Shown: one piece after another, positions 10,644 to 21,508 of the stretch
Numbering within the stretch: the stretch's first letter is position 1
Layout of the letters: every line of letters begins with the position of its first letter
From: Parapristionchus giblindavisi
Taxonomy: Eukaryota; Nematoda; Chromadorea; Rhabditida; Diplogasteridae
NCBI GenBank assembly: GCA_943737045.1
Contig: CALSFV010000228.1
Span: forward strand, 1-64,000
Direction: 5' to 3'
Length of the DNA stretch: 64,000 nucleotides
Program-made: the position numbers and the translations under genes
Notes under the pieces: model-generated
Databases searched by the model: none
What the model was told of the DNA's origin: nothing
Seen by the model: the letters and a program-made list of their open reading frames with translations, nothing else

Positions 10644-11956
10644 GTGGGTCGATTCTCGAAATAGGGTGGGTCAATTCAGAAAATTAATAATATAATAATA
10701 TCTTTATTGTTTTTAAATTCCTTAAAGTTCGCTTAAAAATCGTTATTTTTTGCTTCGTTTCCCATCAAGTGTCCAAAATGGGCCATATATAGTGGGTCAT
10801 TGCGAGGGTATGAAAATGTATGTATATGATGTTGAGCTGCCACTATAGTTGACTAATTAATGAATTCTGGCCTTCTTCTGGCTATGCATGGCTTACATTT
10901 GATGGTTGCCTGTCTGTTTTAAAGATTCAACAGTTTTTTTTGTAATCCACGTATTGACATTTAATCTCGTCTTCTGAAACTTCACTCCATATTAAGAATG
11001 CCGGCTAAAGATACAATCGCGAAATACCATACAAGCATTCGTTCTTACTTGTCTCTTCTCTTGTGCTCCTTCCAAATCAATTAATCATTTCTCTTGAACG
11101 TCTCCATCAATTAAACTACATTATTTGACCTGGGATATCACATCACTCAATCCCTCATCTTATCTTATCTTTCACTCCACTCTTATTCTTCATTCATTGT
11201 CTTCCTTCCTCTCCTCCCTCATAACATATAAGTTCTTTGATCTCTGAACAGATTAGTCACTCTTGAACCCTATTCAACGTTTCTCTCTATACATTATCTA
11301 TCAACAGTGTCTCGCTCTCTCTATCTCTAATCTCTCCTCTCAATCTTTGCTCTCTCGTCTGCCTCCCTTTCCGGGTATCACATTCCGAGTATTTGCAACT
11401 CTTCATCATCGTTCATTAATCAATTCCATTTTCATTTTTCTATTTTCTCGTAACATTCATCTTTCTATTTCATGCAACTTGCTCATCCATCACAAAATCC
11501 GGAAAGTCATTCTCAAAAATCGCGCATTCACAAACTTTCTTTCCACTATTTTCCATGTTTTCATTCATTAGGATTGCCCAATCTTCTTGTAACTTATTAG
11601 AGATGGTTGAATGTTCACCACATGGGTGAGTGCCGTCTATTGTGTCTCCTCTCTATACTTCCGTTGTTTAGCGGCTGTAAGGATCTCGTTGCGCATGAGG
11701 TCACGCCCCCTGTCCCTTCCCCCTACCCCGTATAAGTTATGCTTGCGGGAATGTCTCTATTCTCTTGTTTTACGACGTTTTCAGTTTTCGAATGATTACT
11801 AAATTTGTTTTCTTTGTACTCGACCTGCGATTTAAAGACCACTTTTCCTTCTTTCTGGCCTCATTTTTTCTCACTACATTGATTGGTATGTTTCAGAACC
11901 AATTGTGGCTCCATTTCCATCACTCGGATCGATAAAGGACCGATCTGAAGTGTGCA
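10644..11956. other. Upstream region of the DmX-like gene
   Basis: No conserved exon is seen. Repeated GTGGGTC(A/G)ATTC motifs occur at 10646-10680, and a strongly CT-rich stretch lies at about 11140-11500. The latter may belong to the promoter or 5' UTR of the gene starting at 11957. No clear TATA box was identified. Confidence 0.4.
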
Positions 11957-14900
11957 ATGGCTGCTCATCAGATCATTGCCGGTGCACTCAATAAAGGAGA
12001 ACATGTTTATGCAGTCGGAAGTGTCGATGGAATTCAATTCACTGTTTGTTATTACTCCCGTTATCATTAACTATATATCATATTATATTTTACCTACGTA
12101 ACGGACACTCAACGATACTTATGAATGAATTATAATCATACAAGTAATATGAATAATTTTGGGGGCCACTGAGAATGGGAAGGGTATAATAGGATAACTA
12201 TTAGCAATATTGCTTGATGATAAATAGCATAACTCAACACACAGACAATGAGGTGTAACCTACAGCACATAAGACCTGTGAAGTGTTATATTTAACACTT
12301 TTTGGTGGTTAAAATAGCTCAAAAAGTGTTAACTATAACACTTCACAGGTCTTGTGTGCTGTGGGTTAAACCTCTTGTCCCTGTGTGAAGTTAATTGTAA
12401 ATGATAATTTCTATTACAGGCATGTGCCGTTGGTTCAGATGTAGTTGTCCTCGCTCCAAACTTTGATCGTGTACAGGTACGTATGAGATATTGTGAGATA
12501 TTGAATACATTAATTGTTCAGGTGATTCCCGGTCCTCCTGAGTGCAAGGAACGTCTGATCACATCTGTATCATGCTGTAATGACTCGGGAAAGGTGGGTT
12601 CTTTACTCATAGAACATACAGTTTACAGTTTAATGACCTTTATCAAGCACGGAACCATTGGGGAGGGAATGGTTGCCACTAAACGACAGATTAGTCTGGG
12701 CGTGCTGAGGTCCCAAAATACATAGCTTTGCTTTGTCCCCTAATACATAGCGTTGTAATTGTTGTCATGACGAGTGAATAATGCTGCACTCTTTGTGAAG
12801 CCAAATGATTGAGGACACGACAGATAGATGTTAAATTTATTTTAAGACGTTTCGATGATAATCTTCGCTCACTTACTCTTTCGATGTTTCTCTTTCAAAT
12901 TGTAAAATCTATTTGAATGATTAATCATTGAGATAAAAAAAGAGTCTATAATTTGTTTTTCAGATTGCGGCTACATACGGTACTACCATCCGCATCTTCG
13001 AGCCTACACACAATATCAGTGCTAAATCATCACACGTATGTTAATTCTCATGACGCTTCTATGTGATCTCCGATATGTGCTCAATTTGTAGTATTACTTG
13101 AGAGATATGTCATCTTCTACATTTGCTATTACAGAATCTGAACTATCGATGGTTCGAGACGCAGAATATCCAAGCGAGTGGAGTGGTAACCTCTGTGTTG
13201 TGGACAATGGAAGGACTCAGATTGATGGTGCGGTACTGAGTACAGAGCTGTCAATGATGATGATGACAATGACAATCGACCATCTATGATTCAGGTCGTA
13301 TGTGATGACAGTATCTATCTCTATCAACATCGTCTTGTCAATGGAGGAGCAGGAGGATCGGTCAAGTCATCCTCTGTCCCAGTCATGTTTTGCATAGCAG
13401 AAGAGGTATGCTTGATCTTTTTTTTCTAATGGAATGAACGGGGGGAACAAAGGGGAACTTTTTGTCATTTGTGGTCAAAGCAGATAAAGTCTGCGCATGA
13501 CTCTGTTTCTCTCTACAATTTCTCTACCTCTCCGTATGTCTCTCGCTCCATATTTCCCGTCGTCCTAATCTAATAGAGTATCTTTATCCACTGTCTATCC
13601 TCCAATCTCCTGCTTTGTCTTCGTTTCCTATTGTCTTATCTTCCCTTTCCATCTCGTGCTCCAATAGAGTAAGAATAGCGGGTGGGGGGAATAATGTTCG
13701 TTTTGTATGATAGAAGAGCGAAGGTCGATATATAACAATGGAGAGATGAAGAGAATCGACAAATCATTCCTCACTCACTTCAGCCTCCCATTTCACTCCC
13801 ACCAATCCTATGTTTCTCTCTATTCATGAGGAAATAATCCGGAGAGAGCTCCTCTACTTCTCTACCTATTCTTCTTTTTCTTCATATTCCTCTTCTCCTC
13901 ACTCTCTCTCTCTCTCTATGTCTCTCTCCTTCACCCTCCTCCATTCTTCTCCTCTTCCTATTACAAGATGCATCTGATGTTCTCCAATCGATATACGTCT
14001 CGGTGTACATTGAATAGAGAGATTATATGTATATGAATGAATGAGTCAGAGAGGGGGTTAAACATATACAAGAAGAGAAGGAACAAACAAAGGCAATGAT
14101 AGCAATGATTGAATGATAACGAGCGATAGACACACACACACAAATGTCTTTCAGGAGCATTCGGGTATTGGAGACATAGTAATACAAGATTGGGAGGAGA
14201 TTTGGTCTGAAAGACTCGCACAACCTGTGCAATACATTCGATTCTCTCCTGATGGAGTGTTCTTTGCCACGGCTGGAATCGAAGATAAGGTCGTCAAAGT
14301 ATGGTACCAGGATTCACCAGGTACGTGTACATTTTTATAATATTATGAAGCAAAATGAAGCTATAATCTGTCAAAATCTATTATTAGACTATGAAAAGCA
14401 TTAGCAGTTGCTTCAAAGATTGGGATTTATTCGAACTGAAAATACATAAAATATCATTATTGGATTATGTTCGATCGTATGATTAATGTTAACAATTACA
14501 GCTCCATTGGAGAATGAAGGATTCAGTGAGGACATGGTCATGAGCTTTATTACTTTGGTTCATCCTGGAATTGTGAAAGGATTTGAATGGAGAAGAACAG
14601 GAAGATATATGCCAAGGTGAGACTCTATCGACTATGTAGGCAGGACTTGAACAAACATTGGAAGAAAAGAGTTGGAATGGGATATCAGTTAGTGCATTCT
14701 GATGTTTGATCTTTACAGGAAGTGCATCCAGAACTGTCTGATGACGTGGTGCGATGATCATACAGCACGAATATGGAAGGAGTCTCCGGCTCCAGAATTG
14801 AGTATCATAGATATTGCTGGTGAGTATGGATAGATGAGATGGAGAGAGACTAGACTACCTGATTGTTACAGGAGAAACAGAGACGAATATATTTTACGAG

Positions 14901-17025
14901 TCAAAAGCGAAGAAGAGAGGATTGAAGATGTTCCCAGTGAAGAGAACACGAAAGAGGATCATGAACAAGCTGAAAACACTTGTGTAAGCGACGAACTTTT
15001 ATTAGCAATTAAACCCGATTAAAACTATAAATATAATATTTCAAATAATAATGTTCCACTTTCAGACCTGAGAAAGAAAGTCGGAAAAAGGAGCCGAATG
15101 GTGAGAAGGAATATGGATTCCGAGCCCAGTTGACCAAGAATCCATCATATTCCGACTTTGATATCAATATCAATCCCGCCCTTTACATTCGATTCTATCT
15201 GGCAACCACGATAAATGCCGATACAGGTACTGATCTCATCTGTCGATAACAGCCATTGAAATTCAGAGAATATATGTATTTAATTAGTAAAAAAAGGAAA
15301 ACATATTTTCTGTCCTCTATTCGAGATGGTATGAATACTGAAAACCTCGTCGGTGTTAGTTCTCATTTTGGTTGTAGAAGATATTTAGCACCTATTTAAT
15401 AAACATTGTTGAGAAGCTAGTATTAGAAAGTAAACAAATAATGATAAAGTATACTTGTGTACTCTTTTAATGGAACTTCTTTGATTTCTGGCCCACCCCC
15501 TCGTTCACCCCCCCCTCCCCATTTCGATCGAAATGGTCGTCCTCCTCACTGGGAGGACGATGTCCACGGGGGCGAAATGCTCCCCGAGCTCTCCTCAAGA
15601 TGGGAGAGCTCTGGACTGAACCGGAGAGAAGGAATCGAATGTTTTTATAGGGGAATGGGGGTGATATGAAAATGAGATTGGATTAGGGTGAGAGAGTATG
15701 GGAAAAGAGGAGACACAACTCTCATTTCATCATTCTATCAATCATGATGCGGTTTGTTTTACCACAACCGAGAAAAGGGTAGGTTACTACGCGAAATGAA
15801 AAATGAATGGTGAGGAATGAGAAATGACTAGAATTAATCTATATTATGATCTGGGCCAGAAATCAAAGAAGTGCCCTTTTAATTATATATTATTTATTAC
15901 GTATTATACAATGCGCACCACCAAACTACCTCCCGATTTTACAGATTGTCTGCTCGTTCCTCTAATGGAACAAGGCTCTCGACACCAGAAGACGTTCTCT
16001 GTTCATTGGTTGAACAACAAGGAGTTGGTATTCAGTCAAGGAGCTGAGAAGTTACTCGCGGAAGCTCTTCAATCGGAAGAAACTGAATCTCCTTTGGATC
16101 CTTCTAATCATGGAGAGTCCGAACCATGCGGAGATTCAATCCAAACTGAAACTACCTCGCTTCATACAGAGTTTAATGGAGGAAGTAGTCGGTTAGTCGG
16201 CTTTGATTGTTCACATATTGAATTGACCCTAATCATTATGACCAATTCAACGATCCACGATAATTTCCTTGCTCTTTGTTCATTGAACATTTATAGCAAA
16301 TTGTATCTAAATGTGATCATGAAACACCGCTCGAAGTGATCGTATATAAGCGTTATTCATGTTTTCAGACCCGTATCGATCAATTTCGATGCTCTCGGAG
16401 GACCTGTCGATAATGGAGAGATACATGATGATAATAAGAGTATGGGAACACCCAATGACGAAGAAGGAAAGAATAGTCAATGCTCAGTAAGTACAATTAC
16501 CCATATCAGAGCTCCATCTATTATAAACCCTTTAGGAGTCGGTTTCCTCAAAGGATATTCTCGATGTGAAGTTAGAGATGCTTCTGCGACAATGGAATAA
16601 GAGTGTTGATATCCTGTTCACTATTCATCCAGTTGATGGAAGTCTGGTCACTTGGTAAGAATCAATCAACAGCCTAAAATATTATTATTATCTTTTGTTA
16701 CAGGAGTACGAACAAGTCAAAAATTAGATAGTAAGTAAGAAACGGAGAGATTTAAACTAGGTTGTGTTGGAAAATTTAAGAATGGAAACTATGATAAATC
16801 TAATACGATGGAGTGTTTCGTATGTGGATTATGATCATTTCAGGACCGTTGAATGGCTAGACGACATCAATCGATCTCCTCTTGTATCATTCACTTCTCG
16901 TCTTCCTAATGCATTCCCGCTGACTGATGCTGCGTGTCTGCATTCCAATCTTTGTACATTCAATCCTCATGACCCCGCGTATGTCGAAGTGCTGCGCAGG
17001 AATGCTAATTTGTCATCTGAATCAG
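11957..17025 (+). CDS. DMXL: DmX-like protein / rabconnectin-3 alpha (RAVE Rav1 family), N-terminal 15 coding exons
   Basis: The ATG at 11957 opens MAAHQIIAGALNKGEH, like the DMXL1/2 N-terminus. Exons: 11957-12043, 12420-12476, 12522-12593, 12964-13035, 13135-13227, 13295-13405, 14155-14320, 14502-14616, 14719-14819, 14872-14983, 15066-15226, 15945-16191, 16369-16486, 16536-16654, 16844-17025. They keep one frame for about 604 residues. Diagnostic stretches are RFSPDGVFFATAG (about 193-205), FEWRRTGRYMPR (about 247-258), VHWLNNKELVF (about 402-412) and DILFTIHPVDGSLVTW running into WTVEWLDD (about 544). These are WD-repeat blades of the N-terminal propeller. The family regulates V-ATPase assembly on endosomes and synaptic vesicles. 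Family members reach about 3000 residues, so most of the protein is missing. No later exon is visible, and antisense PCNA and the macrosatellite follow. The donor of exon 5 is the least certain boundary. No lesion was seen in the exons present. Confidence 0.88.
12238..12387. mobile_element. 150-bp hairpin MITE in DmX-like intron 1
   Basis: Ends CACACAG...CTGTGTG and long near-perfect inverted arms (ACAGCACATAAGACCTGTGA on the left, its complement on the right) fold into one hairpin inside the 376-bp first intron. The target duplication is unclear. Confidence 0.75.
13406..14154. other. DmX-like intron 6, pyrimidine-rich
   Basis: The longest intron up to that point in the gene is dominated by CT-rich tracts (13490-13960), including a (CT)n run near 13905, and a (CA)n run near 14130. 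No nested gene is seen. Confidence 0.6.
15485..15660 (+). promoter_or_regulatory. Second hairpin-plus-TATA module, inside DmX-like intron 11
   Basis: Three perfect inverted repeats: 15520-15535 (CATTTCGATCGAAATG), 15537-15560 (TCGTCCTCC stem) and 15586-15611 (GAGCTCTCC stem). TTTTTATAGGGG follows near 15643. The arrangement echoes 2560-2760 (C-rich lead, three hairpins, TATAGGGG), although the stem sequences differ. It could be a promoter-bearing element or a structured RNA; function is inferred. Confidence 0.35.
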
Positions 17026-17517
17026 GTTAGAACATATATTATTAGAAGAACAATATTAGAAGAAATTTACGGATCTCGAATAATATTTGGATCAATGTAG
17101 CAGTGCGGATAAAATATTTGATGATTAGACTAGTCGAATCATATTGTCGAATTGAAGAAGCTTAAGAAGAGCGAAAAGAGAATAAAAAAATGGAAAGACG
17201 TTGATTAACAATTTGCCATGTTCTTCTTCCTTTCTATTCTTTACTTTCTCTTAACCCTTACTTTCGTATTCTCCTCTATTCTCTATTCTCTCTACTATCT
17301 CCTTTATGTTCCCAGGGAGAAATAGGGGCTCCCTTAGGCACTTATCGGAAAGCTGTCAAAGAGTGCACAGAGGGGGAGGAGAGAAAGAAAGAGAATTGTA
17401 GAAGCACACTTGGAGGGACTTTGAATGCACTGAAACATAGCAAGAATGCAAGATTATGAACGCATGAAATTACAGAGAAACTTCTCACACAGAAAATTCT
17501 CTTAAATATAAGAAATT

Positions 17518-17690
17518 GAAATAAGAAATTGATTTCTTGCAATACGTTCTCCGAAATTAAATTTCTTACTTTTTATAAGTGATTTAATTTCTTATTGCCG
17601 TAAGAAAATGATTTCTTATAAAATATAAGAAATCTATTTCTTATTCCGCGCTACGATATTTTTAAGAAATCAATTTCTTATATTTTGTCC
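17518..17690. repeat. Cluster of AAGAAATnnATTTCTT palindromes
   Basis: About five related palindromes (e.g. AAGAAATTGATTTCTT near 17523, AAGAAATCTATTTCTTA near 17626, AAGAAATCAATTTCTTA near 17666) are spaced 25-45 bp apart downstream of the last visible DmX-like exon. They may be a binding-site cluster or a decayed palindromic repeat. Confidence 0.6.
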
Positions 17691-17896
17691 ATCGCCACTA
17701 CAGAATATATTATTTATTGATTAATACTGATACTTCTGCTGCTTTGTATATACTTATTCCAATTCTAGAAATGAAAACACTTTATGTGAACAGGGCATAC
17801 CAAGATAAAAGGAACTACAACATCACATGGAACACAAAAACGTAATTGATTTGGGTGAACGAAGACAAATGAAATGAGAGAGCAAATAATATGAGA

Positions 17897-18440
17897 TTAT
17901 ACATTAACCATGTTATCTTCGTCATCAATATCTTCGTATGAGGCATAATCAATCTCCATTCTCTTCTATATCATACTCAACAATAACAAGAACTTCATCA
18001 CATATAGAAAGGATTACTCCCTCAGAGATTGAAGATGCCTCAGTGAAATGATTCACGTATTTAATTTAACGGCTCCTTCACTATTATCGAAATACCTCCC
18101 TGAAACGATGTTATTATCGATTTATGAACTAATCTAGGTAGCAAACCTTCTCATCATGAGCATTGTTAGTTCTAGAATAAGTGATAACTAAAAATAGTAT
18201 CTCCATTTCCAGTAAAAGTCACTCCAGTCTACAATGTACATATAAGTATTAAGCTTTCATTTGAAATAAAAAGGCAACCTACTTAGTGGCAGTGATATTA
18301 AGAGAGTTAGATGACATTGAAAGATCCTTGCAAGTCGTTTTGGAATTCCGCTGAAGGCATAGAGATTACTACAGAGTAATCATGATCAGGGATACCAAGA
18401 TGTTCCATATCGATATCAATCATTTTAACATGATAAGAGT
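17897..18440 (-). pseudogene. PCNA: PCNA pseudogene, C-terminal half, antisense to the DmX-like gene
   Basis: On the minus strand the order is [44 protein letters not shown] (18283-18429); GVTFTGNGDTIFSYH (about 18172-18228); then VKEPLN, VNHFTEASSISEGVIL, VIVEYDIEEN and an acidic tail EDIDDEDN (17897-18099). These align in order with the second half of PCNA (interdomain and C-terminal domain), the DNA sliding clamp. Lesions: a two-base loss between NDLQ and DLS, a broken frame after VKEPLN, another after EENGD, and irregular splice joins. The 5' half is absent; the copy ends where the macrosatellite begins. Identity is firm; loss of function is inferred from the frameshifts, although sequence errors could mimic some. 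Confidence 0.85.
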
Positions 18441-18755
18441 ATTAGCGGGGGATGGCTTTGGAAAACTGGGAGTCGCAGCCTATACCCGGTGGTCCTTCTA
18501 AGAAATGATCGTGAGGGGGGGGGGGGTGTGATATGATCGGTGGCCTTCTAATTGTAAATGATAACAAGACACTAAAATGGTGAATATACTGTAACGTATC
18601 AACCATACTCACACGAAGTTTGTAGTACGATAAGACTATAAGATAGTTGATCTCGATAAAGTGTTTAAATGTAATGTAAGACTAAGAACGTGGATCAGAG
18701 AGGAAAACAACGAAGACGATCGAATCCTCCTCCTCCTCCTCGTCCTCCACGATAT

Positions 18756-18987
18756 CCTCCTCTATCATTGCTACCGTATCCTCCTCTTCCTCTATCATTG
18801 CTACCGTATCCTCCTCTTCCTCTATCATTGCTACCGTATCCTCCTCTTCCTCTATCATTGCTACCGTATCCTCCTCTTCCTCTATCATTGCTACCGTATC
18901 CTCCTCTTCCTCTATCATTGCTACCGTATCCTCCTCTTCCTCTATCATTGCTACCGTATCCTCCTCTTCCCCTATCATTGCTACCGT
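18756..18987 (-). repeat. 30-bp coding-like minisatellite (representative, unit 1)
   Basis: Eight copies of a 30-bp repeat with core CTATCATTGCTACCGTAT. On the minus strand each copy reads [10 protein letters not shown], and the run closes with [13 protein letters not shown], an RGG-box composition as in FET/hnRNP-type RNA-binding proteins. Because 30 is a multiple of 3, frames never drift: five of six frames stay open (also [10 protein letters not shown] on minus; [20 protein letters not shown] and [10 protein letters not shown] on plus). Copy number varies from 6 to 19 among units. Whether any frame is translated is unknown. Confidence 0.9.
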
Positions 18988-18993
18988 TCCCGT

Positions 18994-19185
18994 CATACAT
19001 GGGCGCCGACATGGGGGTACCCCCTGTAAAATTAGGGCTTTTCGAAAATTTGGGGAATGCCCCCTGTACAAAATGACATTTAGGTGAAATTTTTAGAAAA
19101 AAAGCGAAGGCCCCCTGCAAAATTAACTATTTCTCGTTCGGATGCCCCCTGTAGAATCGAGCTCTAGGTACCCCGCCCATGTATG
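18994..19185. mobile_element. 192-bp hAT-like MITE (representative, unit 1)
   Basis: Perfect 12-bp terminal inverted repeats CATACATGGGCG / CGCCCATGTATG, flanked by direct repeats GTTCCCGT at 18986-18993 and 19186-19193. An 8-bp duplication is the hAT-superfamily hallmark (established knowledge). Inside are four diverged CCCCCTG(T/C)A sub-repeats. It recurs at the same site in every full unit; unit 6 and 16 copies have TTTCCCGT on the left. B-block copies of element E lack it. Confidence 0.85.
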
Positions 19186-19484
19186 GTTCCCGTCCTCTGT
19201 CTTACGGAACCGTGCCCGGAATGTCCGTTCATGATGTACTCCCGGTACAGAGCAATTTATATGCCTTACCGGGTTTACTCCATGTACGGCTGGGTATGGC
19301 GTCGTGGATAAATTTGTATAGCATTTCACTTTTATACATGAGTATTGTGTATAAGCCCTCATACCCCTCATACCTTCTACCGTAGACATCTCTCATTCGT
19401 ACTGTAGTACTTCGTAAACTTACCATAATTCTCACCCCTAATGCAGTACATTTCTCTCCACTGTAATGCCACTAATGAGCAATT
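19186..19484. repeat. Dispersed element E, 299 bp (representative, unit 1)
   Basis: It runs from GTTCCCGTCCTCTG to ACTAATGAGCAATT. Outside the units, full or partial copies occur at 28907-29204, 29843-29987, 35912-36210, 36863-37161, 53581-53878, 54517-54661 and 60586-60865, mostly inverted relative to the units. Its minus-strand frame ends RFRKTEDGN, exactly in frame with the minisatellite if the MITE is removed. It resembles no RNA gene I know. Confidence 0.8.
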
Positions 19485-19894
19485 AACAAGCAATTAATAA
19501 AAGGCGTCCATTTGGGTGAAAAAAGGTTCTTTTACTTTTATTTGGTTTGAGAGAATACGATATATGCACTGTTACACTAACTTTTGTCAACTTTTTGCGA
19601 TTCTTCTACTTGTATTTAAGTTGAGAGAATATGATTTAGCCTAAACTCTCTAAAGCCAAATGAATATCTTTTATTTGAGGGCTCGGAGCCCTCAAAGAAG
19701 GCCTTCTAATGTATCCGCACTCCCTTGTGGTTTGATTTGACCTTTTTTTCTTTGGCATTATGAGAAGCTTTATCAGTCAATGAAGTAGATGAAATAGAGA
19801 CAATCGGAGGCAAAACTTTTGGCAAAAAACTGGTGGAGTCCTTTACGTCACATTTAACAGATATGAATTATTAGTGAAAATGAATGAATGAAAT

Positions 19895-21508
19895 CATGAT
19901 AAGAGTATTAGCGGGGGATGGCTTTGGAAAACTGGGAGTCGCAGCCTATACCCGGTGGTCCTTCTAAGAAATGATCGTGAGGGGGGGGGTGTGATATGAT
20001 CGGTGGCCTTCTAATTGTAAATGATAGCAAGACACTAAAATGGTGAATATACTGTAACGTATCAACCATACTCACACGAAGTTTGTAGTACGATAAGACT
20101 ATAAGATAGTTGATCTCGATAAAGTGTTTAAATGTAATGTAAGACTAAGAACGTGGATCAGAGAGGAAAACAACGAAGACGATCGAATCCTCCTCCTCCT
20201 CCTCGTCCTCCACGATATCCTCCTCTATCATTGCTACCGTATCCTCCTCTTCCTCTATCATTGCTACCGTATCCTCCTCTTCCTCTATCATTGCTACCGT
20301 ATCCTCCTCTTCCTCTATCATTGCTACCGTATCCTCCTCTTCCTCTATCATTGCTACCGTATCCTCCTCTTCCTCTATCATTGCTACCGTATCCTCCTCT
20401 TCCTCTATCATTGCTACCGTATCCTCCTCTTCCTCTATCATTGCTACCGTATCCTCCTCTTCCTCTATCATTGCTACCGTATCCTCCTCTTCCTCTATCA
20501 TTGCTACCGTATCCTCCTCTTCCTCTATCATTGCTACCGTATCCTCCTCTTCCTCTATCATTGCTACCGTATCCTCCTCTTCCCCTATCATTGCTACAGT
20601 TCCCGTCATACATGGGCGCCGACATGGGGGTACCCCCTGTAAAATTAGGGCTTTTCGAAAATTTGGGGAATGCCCCCTGTACAAAATGACATTTAGGTGA
20701 AATTTTTAGAAAAAAAGCGAAGGCCCCCTGCAAAATTAACTATTTCTCGTTCGGATGCCCCCTGTAGAATCGAGCTCTAGGTACCCCGCCCATGTATGGT
20801 TCCCGTCCTCTGTCTTACGGAACCGTGCCCGGAATGTCCGTTCATGATGTACTCCCGGTACAGAGCAATTTATATGCCTTACCGGGTTTACTCCATGTAC
20901 GGCTGGGTATGGCGTCGTGGATAAATTTGTATAGCATTTCACTTTTATACATGAGTATTGTGTATAAGCCCTCATACCCCTCATACCTTCTACCGTAGAC
21001 ATCTCTCATTCGTACTGTAGGACTTCGTAAACTTACCATAATTCTCACCCCTAATGCAGTACATTTCTCTCCACTGTAATGCCACTAATGAGCAATTAAC
21101 AAGCAATTAATAAAAGGCGTCCATTTGGGTGAAAAAAGGTTCTTTTAATTTTATTTGGTTTGAGAGAATACGATATATGCACTGTTACACTAACTTTTGT
21201 CAACTTTTTGCGATTCTTCTACTTGTATTTAAGTTGAGAGAATATGATTTAGCCTAAACTCTCTAAAGCCAAATGAATATCTTTTATTTGAGGGCTCGGA
21301 GCCCTCAAAGAAGGCCTTCTAATGTATCCGCACTCCCTTGTGGTTTGATTTGACCTTTTTTTTCTTTGGCATTATGAGAAGCTTTATCAGTCAATGAAGT
21401 AGATGAAATAGAGACAATCGGAGGCAAAACTTTTGGCAAAAAACTGGTGGAGTCCTTTACGTCACATTTAACAGATATGAATTATTAGTGAAAATGAATG
21501 AATGAAAT
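19895..21508. repeat. Unit 2 (A1), 13 minisatellite copies
   Basis: Full unit. The last minisatellite copy ends CTACAGTTCCCGT, a private variant. Counterpart of unit 10. Confidence 0.95.

Larger units (their letters stand above)
18429..19894. repeat. Unit 1 (A1), 8 minisatellite copies
   Basis: First unit; its left edge continues directly into the PCNA pseudogene. It has the 'first-unit' variants TTTTACTTTTATTT and GTAGTACTTCG, also seen in units 9 and 20. Confidence 0.95.

Noticed and set aside
16702..16735. Possible micro-exon between DmX-like exons 14 and 15
   Set aside because: Exon 14 joins exon 15 directly in phase and matches the family order; adding the segment would introduce a stop.
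18756..18987. CRISPR array
   Set aside because: The 30-bp repeats are directly abutting with no unique spacers, there are no cas genes, and the DNA is eukaryotic. It is a minisatellite.
18661..19076. Plus-strand ORFs ([10 protein letters not shown] and [10 protein letters not shown] repeats) as proteins
   Set aside because: They are shadow frames of the same 30-bp repeat; all frames but one are open simply because the repeat length is a multiple of 3.
19123..19389. 88-codon minus-strand ORF repeated in every unit (MSTVEGMRGMRAYTQY...)
   Set aside because: Its repetition reflects copying of the DNA, and its C-terminus runs into the MITE. Not supported as a gene on its own; used only as evidence for the pre-insertion frame.
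19186..19484. Element E as a 5S rRNA or tRNA-derived SINE
   Set aside because: No A/B box pair or 5S internal control region could be recognised.
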